A stretch of 64,000 nucleotides of DNA from Hippasteria phrygiana (lineage: Eukaryota > Echinodermata > Asteroidea > Valvatida > Goniasteridae): positions 248,001-312,000 of the forward strand of contig JAZGUH010000375.1 in the NCBI GenBank assembly GCA_037893225.1. Reading direction: 5' to 3'. Shown piece after piece: positions 44,022-56,400 of the stretch. Below the pieces are notes generated by a model. That model saw nothing but the letters and a program-made list of their open reading frames with translations, had not been told where the DNA came from and did no database searches. The stretch's first letter is position 1. Every line of letters begins with the position of its first letter. Position numbers and translations under genes: made by a program.

Positions 44022-44610
44022 TTAAGGTAGTGTACACGATTGGGAATCCTCCAAATTTTTTTTTTACTGAATTATTACGAAATACCTTACTAGACTGTAA
44101 GTTAATAGTCTCAATCATCCTGTGAATTGATGGCACCAGGTGTGCTGTCGTTTTCAAGAAAAGTGGAAATTTATATCGTTTTCCAACGATTGTTCGGCCG
44201 AACAATCGTTGGAAAAGTGCCCTCTATTGACTTCGTTAATCCGTGTTTTGTCTAAAATGGGTTAACAATCCTAAAACGGGCACAGGCGTAGTGTACCGAA
44301 GCGGCGCGTTGTAACCACTGCATGCAGTGGATCTTGGACGTTCCGCTTGGCCCTCGGCCTCTGTACATGTTATGTGACCAATTGAAAATGATCCCATTTA
44401 CAAAAATTGGGCTTATTTTACAAGAGGGCGCTATAACAAATGCTGCCCGACGGTTTAAAAACGAACGCAGTTTTTCTCGTTTTGTTCGCCATCCAAGAAT
44501 GCAAAACTTTGAACAGGTCAATGGAACGACATTTCCAATAAAATACTAACCCCCAAATCCGCCCATTTCTGAAAATTGCAACAATGACCAATCATGTACA
44601 CTGCCTTTAA
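44022..44610 (-). mobile_element. TTAA-flanked MITE with GGYAGTGTACA termini, copy 1
   Basis: TTAA is followed by GGTAGTGTACACGATTGG on the left, with the inverse CCAATCATGTACACTGCC before TTAA on the right. The interior includes a perfect 38-bp palindrome. The reverse complement matches 57867-58305. The TTAA flanks suggest a piggyBac-like origin; no transposase is present. Confidence 0.8.
44179..44216. repeat. Perfect 38-bp palindrome
   Basis: Two exact 19-base arms starting TTTTCCAACGATTGTTCGG. A shorter version of the palindrome is kept in the sister element at about 58113-58147, with changes that largely preserve symmetry. Confidence 0.9.
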
Positions 44611-45201
44611 GCTTCACATTGTGAGACTTATGCGAGTTTTTGCAGTAAATTTATATGTCTCTGGTAATGAAACCAAGGATGCAATAAAAGATATTTTCAG
44701 TTTTGGCGGTGGGTTAAAAAAAAATGCACGAATAATAATCAGAAGACAACCCACTGCTTGTACATGTATCATCTGCCCTTTTCCTAAAACTGGTGACTAA
44801 AGAAAACATTCAAAAAATGCCATCTATTCACGAAAGGAATCTTTTACACTTATATAAGTGTAGTTGTCTCACACGGGCTGTAACGCATATTCTGTGTGCT
44901 CAGATTCATGTACGTGTACAGGGTATATATTTTCTGTACTATCTATAAGAAGTTAAATATACAGTATACAATACAATTACATATACAATATTTTACCAAA
45001 TTATACAAATAGAATTAACTCATTTAATAAGGAACTTTTTTTTTCTCATGATTTCTCATCATCCACATACATGCAATATGTACCTGTGCAATTCTTCAGG
45101 CTTCAGCCATTTTCTTTCAAAATGAACCCAAAAAAAAAACCCATGTCTTTGCATCAGTTGGAAATTCCTTGTTCTCAATCTTACATGTTCTATCTAGCTT
45201 G

Positions 45202-45673
45202 AAAGAGGAAGTTCAGTGGTGAGAGAAATCTGCGTAATTTTTCATTTTTCTGTAGATTGCATATTGTAAAATCAAACGGCAAAATTTCTGCCATGAAATA
45301 CCCAAAAAGTGACTTTTGGAAGCTATTTTTATCAAGTTCCCTCTAGCCCGCTGTTACCATTTGTCTAAAAGTCGTCGCTGCGGGCAGCAAACAATTTGAC
45401 GTCAAAGGATGAACTCCCCTTTTGTGTCTAGCACTAGGCACAAAGGTGGAGTTAGTCCTATGACGTCGATTTGTTTGCTGCCCGCAGCGACGACTTTTAG
45501 ACAAATGGCACCAGCGGGCTGTGCTGCGCTAGAGGGGACTTGATAAAAACAGCTCTCATAAGTCACTTTTTTGGTATTTCATGGCAGAAATAATTGTTTG
45601 ATTTTACAATACGCAATCTACATAAAAATAAAAAAATTACGCAGACTTCTCTTAGCAATCAACATCATCTTTA
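45202..45673. mobile_element. 470-bp foldback element of the AAAGAGGA family, full length
   Basis: Arms of about 230 bases run from AAAGAGGAAGTTCAG inward and return in reverse complement to CATCATCTTTAAAG. Shared inner blocks include AAAAGTCGTCGCTGCGGGC and its inverse. The centre is near TTGTGTCTAGCACTAGGCAC. No frame is conserved. Shorter relatives lie at 20290, 24712 and 36971. Confidence 0.85.
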
Positions 45674-45679
45674 AAGGTT

Positions 45680-47470
45680 TCGGATTTATTTGGGTGGTAG
45701 CATTCTTTGAATACTACACAGGCTGTGTATAACCTACAAATTAAATGCCATATAAAAATGCATAAAGCTGCAATGTTTTTGCTCTGGCTCAAAACTTCAA
45801 TTCAGTCGATTTCCTCCAAGCGACGAATGGAGGAAAACTTTGTGAACGAAAACAAGTTCACTGTACTCTGTACTCTATTTGATCCTAAGATTATGCACGA
45901 TGATTGCCTTTAATACAATAGCACTGTAAGAATAGGAGCTTTCCACTTCTGTTACAAAATTAAACTCACTGTGTTACTTATCTGCCATTGATTTTTGTGC
46001 TGCGTGTCTCATTGGAACTATAATGCTAAAACAAATTAGCAATTCAATTTAAATATTTATTTTTTGGGATGCCATCCCATAAAAGTACGGACACAGCCTA
46101 TTTGACTGAACAATTTACTGAAAATATTTTTTTATTTTTTTTAAACGACATCACATATTCTAAAATATTTATACAGCTATCATTTCCAATCACCCATAGT
46201 GTTTTGTATACAAAAAGTGTATTAAAGCATAGTCTTGGTGTGCACTTCTTTGGTGTCTATTCTATAAGGCACTTTGGATAGCTTGATTTAATACACTACT
46301 TGACAAAGGTACTTTGTATGCAAAACATTTTTGTTTCTAATTCCTAAGCAAAATATTTCACTTGAAGAATATTCTTTTTTTCGGTGTTGCATAAAAGATT
46401 GTGGACATGTGTACAGGTAACCGACTTGGCCAAAATAATTGAGTTTTTATCCCCTAAAATGTAAACAGTAAATTTGAGTAAATAAATGGCTTCAACAAAA
46501 TCTACATCTTTAACACTTGCAGCTAAATTTGTGCACGTGCAAACCAAGCTCACTAACTTTCAGCATTGTTTAATAGAACCCCGGTATGAGTTCACTCCAA
46601 TGGCAAGTACTGATCACAAAACCGACTAGGGTACCCTGTCATTGTTAAGTTTTCCATTCAATATACACATTATTGCCTCTACATTATTCACTTTCTTTTA
46701 ATGATATTCTCTAACTTTTTCAATTTGAATATCACTTTTTTTTTTACAAAGGAATGAGATGTACATCGGGGTGAGATTTGTCGGGATTTTTGGTCGGGAT
46801 TTCAGAATTTTTAAAGAATCTCTTTTGCAATCTGGAATTCCTGGTGTTGTCCTAAAGGTGTTTTTACCTGTAAAAAGTGGATATAGACCAATACAAATTG
46901 ATATTTTAAGGGGGGGTGCCTTTAGGCAAATACAAACTGTATGTCGATCTGGGGTCCTTGTGAATTTTGTGTGGATCTTTCATGGATTTTTCATTTTTGG
47001 CCAATCTCACCCCTGGTACAATGTACCATGTATGCATAGCCTACACTGTCTGTGTACAGTAGATAAATAATATTATAGTCATTATATAGGCGTTTGTAAC
47101 AAGGCTGTAAATGATGTTTATTCTGCAATACAAGAATATATAGATTATATCCTGCCAGGTCAGTTCACAACAAGGTTTAACGTACTTCAGTCAAATTAAG
47201 CTGGATAGCTCCAGCATTTTGGATAGCCTTAGCTTTTATGGAGAGCCAAGAAAACAAATAGGACATGAAATATGAGTTTTCAAACTTTGCTGCTTACTCT
47301 TGTGTATATTTTGCAGTCTATTTCACCATACACTTTCTTAAATTTACTTATCCATTCTTTTTCTTTTGAGGAATCGGCATATGGTCAACTTTGTACAACT
47401 TTGTACTTTCTATTTTAATCCATCATCCCTGTTCGGCTCGTATGCCCTTGCTGAGGATTATGTTTACACC
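45680..47470. other. PTS-SAXO spacer, little recognised
   Basis: AT-rich. It contains one diverged dispersed repeat fragment at about 45800-45940 (related to 27068-27240). No exon or RNA gene is supported. Confidence 0.4.
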
Positions 47471-47478
47471 TCTATATT

Positions 47479-47493
47479 GGTTGCCTAGCAACC
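47479..47493. promoter_or_regulatory. Palindromic X-box (RFX site), isolated
   Basis: GGTTGCCTAGCAACC is a perfect 15-base palindrome and fits the RFX consensus GTNRCC, 0-3 bases, RGYAAC. It lies about 2 kb beyond the 3-prime end of SAXO. No gene start is recognised beside it, so it could be a distal element or a chance match. Confidence 0.5.
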
Positions 47494-47829
47494 ACAGGCA
47501 CAGACCAAAACAAAAACCTAGATGTGCTTTTTGGTGACCATGGATGGTCTTTGTTGTATCATGTAAACAACATGTATCCTAATACTCCCGCAATCAGTGT
47601 TGCATTTCTAGAGCTCTTTACAAACACAAAACCACAACAACTTTGGTGGCATTGTGTAATAAAAAACAACACCTTTACTTACATATGTTGGGTTGTGTCT
47701 TATTCCTCCATGGTTTCACAGTACATAAATGTACATTGACATTTGATCCTACATGTACCTATTAAATTTTCATAGTGAAAAGCTTTTTCCTGTACATGTG
47801 TTGTACATCGTATCTGTGTGCATGTACAT

Positions 47830-48400
47830 ATACGTGACCGGCTCTGCAAAAAGGGGTATTATGTTGAAAAATTAGAAAAATTAGTTATACACATAGTTGA
47901 ATTTGTCACATCCCTAGCTTTAATTTGGTGTAGGTTTGACCCCTTTGGCAATTTGTGTTCTCGAGATATCTGGACATTTGTATACTCCTATTTTCCAATT
48001 TAACTTAAACAGGAAAAGTGCTAAGAAATAAGATGAATTAACTCTAACCCTGCCAGACGCAGCACAGTGCATCTGTGCTGACAGCTCCACTTTGCTTGAT
48101 TCTCCATACAAGTCAATGTGACATCTGATGCGTCTGGCAGGGTTCTAGCCAAAATGCCCTGGAGGGTTAGGGTTAAGTTATTTTTATCAACATTTATTTG
48201 TTCATCTTTGTTAATCAATATTAATGTTTCTGGAAATAAATTATGAAAATAATTATAGATATAACAGAAGCCAACAAACCCAAAACCAAAAAATCACTTA
48301 TGTGAAGATTTTTGCGCCCGCTTCACATAGAACAGCCCTGTGTGTGTTTTCACATAGTGTGACATAATACCCCTTTATGTAGAGCGGTCACATATACGAA
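47830..48400 (-). repeat. Inverted, diverged copy of the 2660-3740 repeat
   Basis: The reverse complement shares TTCACATAG, TGAAGCGGGCGCAAAAAT and the AATTTGTCACATCC block with the first copy. It is internally deleted and about half the length. Confidence 0.6.
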
Positions 48401-49484
48401 TGTTAAAACACAATACACCTTTTCGACACTCTCAATGCATTGTGGGTTTTGGAGGCCAAACAAACCATGTAATTTATACACAAACCTATGGCACTGTGAA
48501 CCAGTCCAAATTGATTTTATTCTAAATATCCGTCATGAGTTGAGAGATACTCTTCACATATCTTTGCATGGAACATAACACAAATAATAACCAGAAAAAT
48601 CAATTTTTACTGGCAATGAAAATAGGGAAATATTTGGGGAATCCCTCTCCGGGTAACAGGTACTGATGAATGCAACACCTGTGACATTAGAACAGCTAAT
48701 GATGTCATTATTATTAGCCAATCGCATCCATTCTAATGTGGTTGATACTGTTCCCATGATGCTTTGAGAATGTCAAAAAGGTTTATTCTTCTGGTATAAA
48801 CTGTACAACATTTACTTTCTGGCCAATGCTTTAAAACCTAGTGTTAAGTCAAAAAGATGTTAGATTTTTGTATTAGAAATTACCATTTTTATATTCTCCG
48901 TAAATTTTTTGGTAGTTTATCGAAACGTTTAATGATATTTTTTTGGTGTAACTTTTGCTTAGATGTGTGATGGATTTGCATATTTTCTTGTAAATTCACT
49001 TATTTATCATTTTGGCTTATCTCTAATTATAGTATGTATAAACTCTCTAATTGTATAAAAAAAAAGGACATTAAAAAAAAGACATCTAGAATCATATTTC
49101 ATCATCTGAATTCTCTTTGGTCTAAGTTCTGTCCCGGGTGTGTTTGGTTCGACACAAATCCGTTTTATGCTATCAAGAAAACTGATTAAAATGTGGAATA
49201 TTGCACTTGTTACATAACCTTTCATTCCGAAAGTGTCCCCCATCATTTTGAACTGTAAATCGACTACCTCTTTTCTCCCGGGGAGGAAACTTGTCCTTAA
49301 TCCCAATAATTTGTATTTTCTTTTTAAAGCAAGCTCTTGGTAACCTGCATTACAAGCTGTGCATTTAATACAACTTTCATGATTTTCAATATTTTAGAGG
49401 GAACTTTCTGTCTCCCCTTCATTCATTGTGGTGCTTCTTGTGCCCACTTTTCTTCAATACCATGGTGATGTTGTTTTTATGTGT
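48400..49484. other. 3-prime flank of SAXO
   Basis: No gene recognised. On the minus strand an AATAAA hexamer lies near 48783, about 700 bases past the SAXO stop, and could serve as its poly-A signal; this is speculative. Confidence 0.35.
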
Positions 49485-50485
49485 TCATGCGTAGGTAGCT
49501 TGTTCCAGGCTAATCTGCTGTGGCGGTGTCTTAACGGCTCGCTCCGTCTCTCCGTTCCAGGCGTCCCTCACCCAGACCTCATGGCCCCGCTGGTCTCTCT
49601 GGGTGAACATGTATCCACTGGCAGGCAGATTGATTGCGGGGCAAGGTTGCATTTCCTTTGCTGTGAAGTCCAGTTTATAGAAAGTGTGGTCATCAAATGG
49701 TTCGCTGCTCTGACGAACGGTGCGATCGGGGGCCATGCTTTTAGCCGGTGTGGTATGCTTCGGTATATAATGCGAACGGTAGTTGGTGGAGCCCTCAAAC
49801 GGAATCTCGGGTCTCTCGTACGGCCGCTGAGATGGGTCGCCTCGCCGTTCGGGCATGCTGTTCCACTTGCGGAAATCCGAATTGTAGTTGGTGCGGTCGT
49901 CGAACGGTATGTCCGTCCTCCGTCCCTGTGAGACTGGGCGCCTGGCCGAGGCGGGTCGGATTTTGTGCGGTTGGTAGGCCAACTTGTTGGTCGTGTAGAG
50001 ATCCATCTCACCATTAGGTTTCTGGTAGGTTTCCGGAACGTGGGTCTGGACAGGCCCGCAGTCCCACTTCTTGTAGTCGGACTTGAAGGTGGTGCTGTCT
50101 TCAAAGGGCAGGTCGGACTTCAAGGGCGAGGCGTCTGGTTTGAAGTTGTCGGATCGGAATCCGTCCTTGGTGGTGAAATCGCGCTGGAACGTCGTCAGGC
50201 CATCAAACTTGTGCGGGCTCCTTTGGTAAGGCTCCATCTGGCGTACGTACCTGGCTTGTGGTGCATGTGGTATGTAGGAAACCTTGTGGCTTGTCAGGTC
50301 CTCGAAAGGCGCATCGGACTTCTGTGTGTTTTCAGCCGGCCGCAGGCTCTGGCGGATGTCGACCTTCTTGGGCTGGAAATCACGGGCAAAGGTGGAGAGG
50401 CCGTCAAAGGATGCAGTTGGGGGGACGTAGGTGTGATAGGCTTTGCCACGATCTTTAGTCGGCAGACTCCACCTACGAAAGTCAT
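49485..50485 (-). CDS. SAXO: SAXO coding exon 4 (last)
   Basis: A 1001-base exon from DDFRRWSLPTKDRGKAY to a TGA stop at 49485-49487. It carries most of the Mn repeats in a regular spacing of about 30-36 residues. The acceptor is CTATCTGCAG. Base composition is clearly GC-richer than the flanks. Confidence 0.96.
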
Positions 50486-53400
50486 CTGCAGATAGGAAGA
50501 TACACCAGACTTCATTCAAGTACATTTTCCAACAAGACATTTTTAAAATCCCCTCAATGAACGTAGTCAGGTCAAAGGTTATTCGTGATAAAATTGCTGA
50601 CGTAATGTCACGCGATGTTACGCAAATGCCCATTTTGATTGAATTTAACATGTGCGTGTTGTACATGTGTATTCATAAGCGCGCGTAAGTTATACCGAAC
50701 TGGCTAATTCTCCATATTTTTGGTTTTAAATTTACCCTTAAACGTTTACACAATCTGCGCTGCATTTAATAACTCAGACTTTTTTGTTTTTCAGAAAGGT
50801 TTCTCAAAGGTGCTGTTGTTCCTTAGCATCTATCACCCAAATTCTTTTTAGAAAAATTGGAATGACAGACAGGATGTGAAATACAAACCACTAATTAATG
50901 GCCAAGACATTGCAGCAATTTCAATATTGAAATCTGTCCTGGATTTAAATGTGCAATCCTCAAAATCTCCTCTTGAAAGCTGTACACCGAGCAAGCAGTA
51001 ATGCGAGCAAGTTTGGGCGCGAACTATAGTTCAACCATTAGTCAATCTCTCCTTACCAACGTGCATGCGCAAATGCAGTCCGCTCGAACGGCTCTAGTCG
51101 AACTATTGTTGAAAAGATGGCGACCGTATCACATCACTGGTTCTGCCTCTCCTCCCTGCAAAGAGGCTATTGATAACCAGCGATGCAACCGTGCCCCAAA
51201 GTCTGGTTCTAAATAGTCGACTAGAGGAGTCCAACCATCCTGCGTTCGAGTGACGTTAGTCGAACTATGGTTAACCATAGTTCGCGCCCGAACTTGCTCA
51301 ACATTGTAATTTGGGGTCATGTTAGATTTTGATCTCAACATGACATATGCAAACAGACAAATTTAGTTTAAAGAGGATGTGTCCGCACTTTTTGGGCGTG
51401 GTACCAGGAAAATAAATGTTCAAACTGTACGGCTAATTTGTTAGCATTATAGATAAATTATGAGCTTTCCAACAAGACAGTGCTTTTTTGGTTCAAAAAT
51501 AGTGTTATATTTTAACTTTTTAACTTTGAACTTTTCAAATTATCACGTCTTCAGGTCTCATATTGTGATTGGATCAACAGGCATTTCGGGCTACAGTGTT
51601 TGATTATACTGCTGCAGCCAATTTCACGAAACAGTGCGTACCTTACGCCATGGGGTAGGACTTGCGCTATAAAACCGTTGTGCGATCCATTTCACAAAAC
51701 AGTGCGAAGTTACGCAATGTTGTATTAGTTTTTTTACATCGCGGATGCTGAATGCCGCTTTTACGACGACTGTTTTAGTGCAGCAATAAAAATGCATGGA
51801 ACAGTTGTGAAATTGGGGTGCCATTTTGAAACTGTTCACCTTTTAAACTTCGCTTCGGAAAAAAATAAATTGGTGGCAACTTTCGAAAATACCTCACAGG
51901 TAAACCTGCAGCGGATGATCATTCCATTACACTCTGAAATAATCTAGTGAATTTAATCAATAATTTGAGCAACTAACTGAGGGCTCTACTACATGTATGC
52001 TCACGCTCAGCTAGCCAAGTCATCATTTCGGTGTTTGCGCGGCCACCTAAAACGAGTGCGCAAGTTGCGCCATCATTTGTGCTGCAAGGCAGCGACTTAC
52101 ATACTGCGTACCTTTCGTGTAATCGATTTTTAAATTGTCACAGATGTTGCGCAACTTATGCAATAAAATGTGTCGTAAATATACAGTAAAGCAATTGTGC
52201 AAGGTTTTGTGAAATCGGTTGCTGGCTGTCGCAATTAGAGTTTTTTGTTTGTTTGTTTGTTTGTTTGTTTGTAATCTTGCTTAAGAAGTATGTTTTCTTT
52301 ATTCTAAACTGGCTGCTGTATAGATGGTTTGGGGTATTATTTGTTATCTCTAATCAGATTTAAAGTTAATGACAGTCAGGTTTGAATAACGGAAATTGTT
52401 TTTACATTAAAAAAATAACAAATTAAAACAAAATCAAAACCTGATTTCTATTAGTGATTTTTTTGATTTTTTTCCCAGTGATTTAAATCATGATTTAAAT
52501 CAATGATTTAAATCGAGTGATTTAAATCAAACAACCCTGGTTTGTATGTACCGGTTTTACTGTTGGCTGAATAAAGAATAATAGGAATAAGAGATTTTCT
52601 TTCATAATTTAAATTGGAACTTCCAGTCAGAACACCCCTCCACTCTCCACTTCACAAAGTCTTCATCCAATAAAGCCTCACCCACCTGTGTATGTTGGGT
52701 TTCCCCGGAATTCTCCGGACGGCACGTGCCTGGTGTGGTCCCCACGGAAACTCTTGACGGCCTCTCCCTTGCGACCAGGGTAGTCCTTGGTGTAGGAGGT
52801 AAGATGGTCAATGTCACCGCTGGGTCTGCGGTAGGGCTCCGGCTGGTGTATCGCAGGACGCATCCCCTCGCGAGGCACAAAGTCAAGCCTGAAACATCAA
52901 AACCAAAATCTCACATTTTTCTCCTTGTCTGACAGCACTATAATGTAGGCCTAATTAATGTCTGCTTCCCAGGTTGTATCGTACAGTTTGGGCATGATCC
53001 CTGGCTAAACAGCATTGTCGGTTTATAATTACAATAATAATGGATATTTATAAGGCGCCGGTATCTGCAAAAAAATGACGCTCAAGGCGCAATACAATCA
53101 TAACTAATCAGAAAAATCTAAACAATTAAATATAACTATTAAACCAAAATATTGTGGGTATTCTGGTACAAGTACATGTAAGTCTTCAGAACTAGTCTGC
53201 CAGAATTTTCACTGGTCCACTTTCTGTTCAAGTACTTTTTTAATTATGAGGTGGTAGAAAAAGCTCCATAAAAAAATGATACTTAAAATAAATGGAACAG
53301 CCTTAGCTGGCATAATTTTCTGCGCGCGTTCGTTTGGCTATGCATGCACTATACCATGGAGGATTTAACTGGCCCGCCGGACTTTTTGGAGAGGGTTTTA

Positions 53401-56400
53401 ACTAGTCCGCCACCATTTTAACTGGCATTTGGCCAGCGGACCAGTGTTAAGGGCGAACCCTGAGCTAGAGGCAGTTTCAGGCTTTCAAGCAGACCAAGGT
53501 GAAAAAAGTAGGAGAATAGTAGGAGAATAGTAGCATCAAAATGTAAAAAAAACAGGACAAAAGTAGGACTTTGGAGGACAAAATCAGTACAAAAGCATGA
53601 CACTTGCGGGCTTTCAGGAGTAGTTTCCACTGATTCTGACCCATGTCCACAGCATCACAAGCCTCACTTGACATGTTCTGCACTCACAACACTTGTGCTC
53701 CATCCTCAACTAAACTTCTGGAAGCAAAGTTCCGGTACTCCTGCACTCAATCCGTTACGTGCATGATTTTCATATGACAGTGTGTAACACTGTTATGACA
53801 AATATTCAATGAGATTTCATTTTTCGGACTTCTGGGACAAAAAAGTAGGAAAAAGTAGGAAAAGTAGGAGCAAGGTAAAAAGTAGGAAAAAGTAAAAATT
53901 AGTAGGAAAAGTAGGAATACTTGAAAGCCTGCAGTTTGTTCCAAAGATAAGGACCCGCGTAAGAGAAGGATTGATCTCCCCAGAGATTGTGAATGTGAGG
54001 AACAACAAGAAAAGAAGCATCAGAAGACCTCAACCGTCTCGACGGATTGTACGAAGTTAATCAACTTATGTTGTACTGAGAAGCTAAAGTGTGACTTCTG
54101 ACTAGTGCCCCTTTGAACAAGGATACCGACTACTTGGGATACAACCAACACAGGGCAAGACAACGCAATTGGTAGAGCACTGGTTGGTCCAAGGTTCGAA
54201 CCCCCCTCCTGCCAATTTTCTTTGTTCACTCTGAAGATGGTTTCAAATTACCTACATGTAGCTAGTTTCTCTTGTGATTGTTTGAAAGAAACAGTCATTT
54301 GAAAAGATGGAAAAAACACATTTTAACCCCTGAGTGCAGTATCTAACTTTTCCCTCAAAAGATGGTTTTGTAAAAGCAATTAAAAACTTGCCATTCCTCA
54401 TGCCCTTTTAACAGAGTTGTAACCAAGTCATTTTTTTCAAGTCAAGTCAAGTCACAAGTCAATTTTTTTCAAGTCAAAGTCAAGTCATTACTACTTTTTA
54501 AAAGAAGAAAGAAGTCAATAAATATTTACCATACTGAAACTGTTTACAAGCAGTCAAGTCTATGTACTTGCCATGTATGTATAGCGCGCTAGCGGATTAC
54601 GCGTGAATATCGGACGTAGGGAGAATTTGCGTCGAACAAGCAGTTCAAATGATTCAACTCAAATCAACAGATTCGAAAAAAGAAATTTCTTTCATAAAAA
54701 TAATTTACAAAGTATAATATGTAGCTATAGTAGCAAACATGTAAAAAATATACTAAAGGTTGAAAATAAGATGGTTTAAAAAAGTGTTTACGTTTAATCT
54801 TGAGATTATTTTCTCTACAATTGACAATTTTTGCTATTTCAACCTCTTTTCCAGTTGCTTCTCTACATTACATGTAGTTCGTTTAACCCCGTAGCGTTAT
54901 AGCAACACACGTACAGCTTTTTCATAAAAGCAGCATGTTTAAATATTAATACCGATTGGTCGCTCAACAGCGCACGCTGTATTCTACATTCCTCCATGGT
55001 TTACGTAAATAGGCCTACAGTACCGTTCGCGATGACGATGATTTTCCAGGCCAAATTTTAAATAAAAATACGGAGCGAATATATCTTTTAGAAACCGGTT
55101 AATGTTGGCAAGTCAATTTTTTTCATGTCAAGTCAAGTCTCAAGTCATTTTTTGGCAAGTCAAGTCAAGTCGCAAGTAAAAAGAAATGCGACTCGAGTCG
55201 GACTTGAGTCCAAGGGGGGCCATCCATAAAGTACGTACGTACGAAGGGGGGGGGGGGGGGGGGTTGTTGACATTGCATATACCATGCGTACAGGGGGGAG
55301 GGGGTCCAAGCCCTTCAATGAATTGTCATGAAATCAATGTAATATCTCGTATAAATAACTACCAGGACCAGCTTTTGTGCATCGAAAAACAGTTATTTAC
55401 ACAGTTCCCTTCACCCCAACCAAAAGTAAATTAGTCTTCCCAGCGCCACCGCCAGCCAACTCCGGCCTATTTTTAGCCCGCAACAAAAAGACTGCTTTAT
55501 AAACCGGCAGTGCACACCGGAAACGTACAGGTGTACTTGTATCAATTTCACCCGCGTGCTGTCCAAAATCGCTCTTGTACTGAAGGTAAACAAAAGAACA
55601 AAAAAGATATACGTCTTGTATATCAACTGCCTCTTGTTCAAACACATATTTTTGTGAAAAGCATTATTCACTATCTCAATAAACCACTCATGAAACGTCA
55701 AGAGCAAACTATGCAAAAAATAGTGTATCAGGATTCATTTTTCCTTTTTTGGTTCATGTCATCATTGACTGCTGTTTTGGTTCAAAATATATCACTGTTC
55801 AATCATTTTCAGGTCCGTTAATAAAAATGTTTGCATTTTTTTTCTGTCAACATTTTGTCATTTATTTCAGTCTTTGGATGCGACATGCGAATCATACTAC
55901 TACAGCAGGTGTACTGTGATGTTTAATGATGCTAGAATATGGTAGTCTGAGAAGTCAAAAAGATATGTGGAATGTGTATTCGTACAGGGGGAGGGGGGTT
56001 GGAGCCACTGCGTATGCCATGTGTACAGGGGGGGGGGTAAAAAAAGTTGGCATTTTAGTTGACAGCCCCAAGGCACTGATTCGAGTCAACAAGTCTGCCT
56101 TTTAACACCTTTATCATTTGCATCAAGTTTTCATGAGAATTAATGCAGATGATTTAATCAAAAGTTAAGTGGTCCCACAGTCCTTATAAGGATAGGAAGA
56201 AAAATGTTCAAGGGGGTTGTTACATTAATTAATTAACCCAACCCCTCCAACCCACCCTCCGCTCCTCCAAAGACAAAATTGTCTTTGAAAAATCCCAAAC
56301 TGAAAAATCCCAATCCGAAAAATCCCAATCCCAAAAATCCCAATCTCAAAAAATCCCAATCCCAAAAATCCCAATCTCAAAAAATCCAAATCCCAAAAAA

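Noticed and set aside
49428..50495. Plus-strand frames of 167 and 176 residues over the SAXO exon
   Set aside because: They are shadows of the GC-rich minus-strand exon; only the minus frame gives Mn repeats and correct splice sites.
52602..52886. Minus-strand frame of 94 residues in the SAXO exon 3 region
   Set aside because: It is the wrong frame. The adjacent frame gives PREGMRPAIHQPEPYR and TSYTKDYPGR, which continue SAXO.
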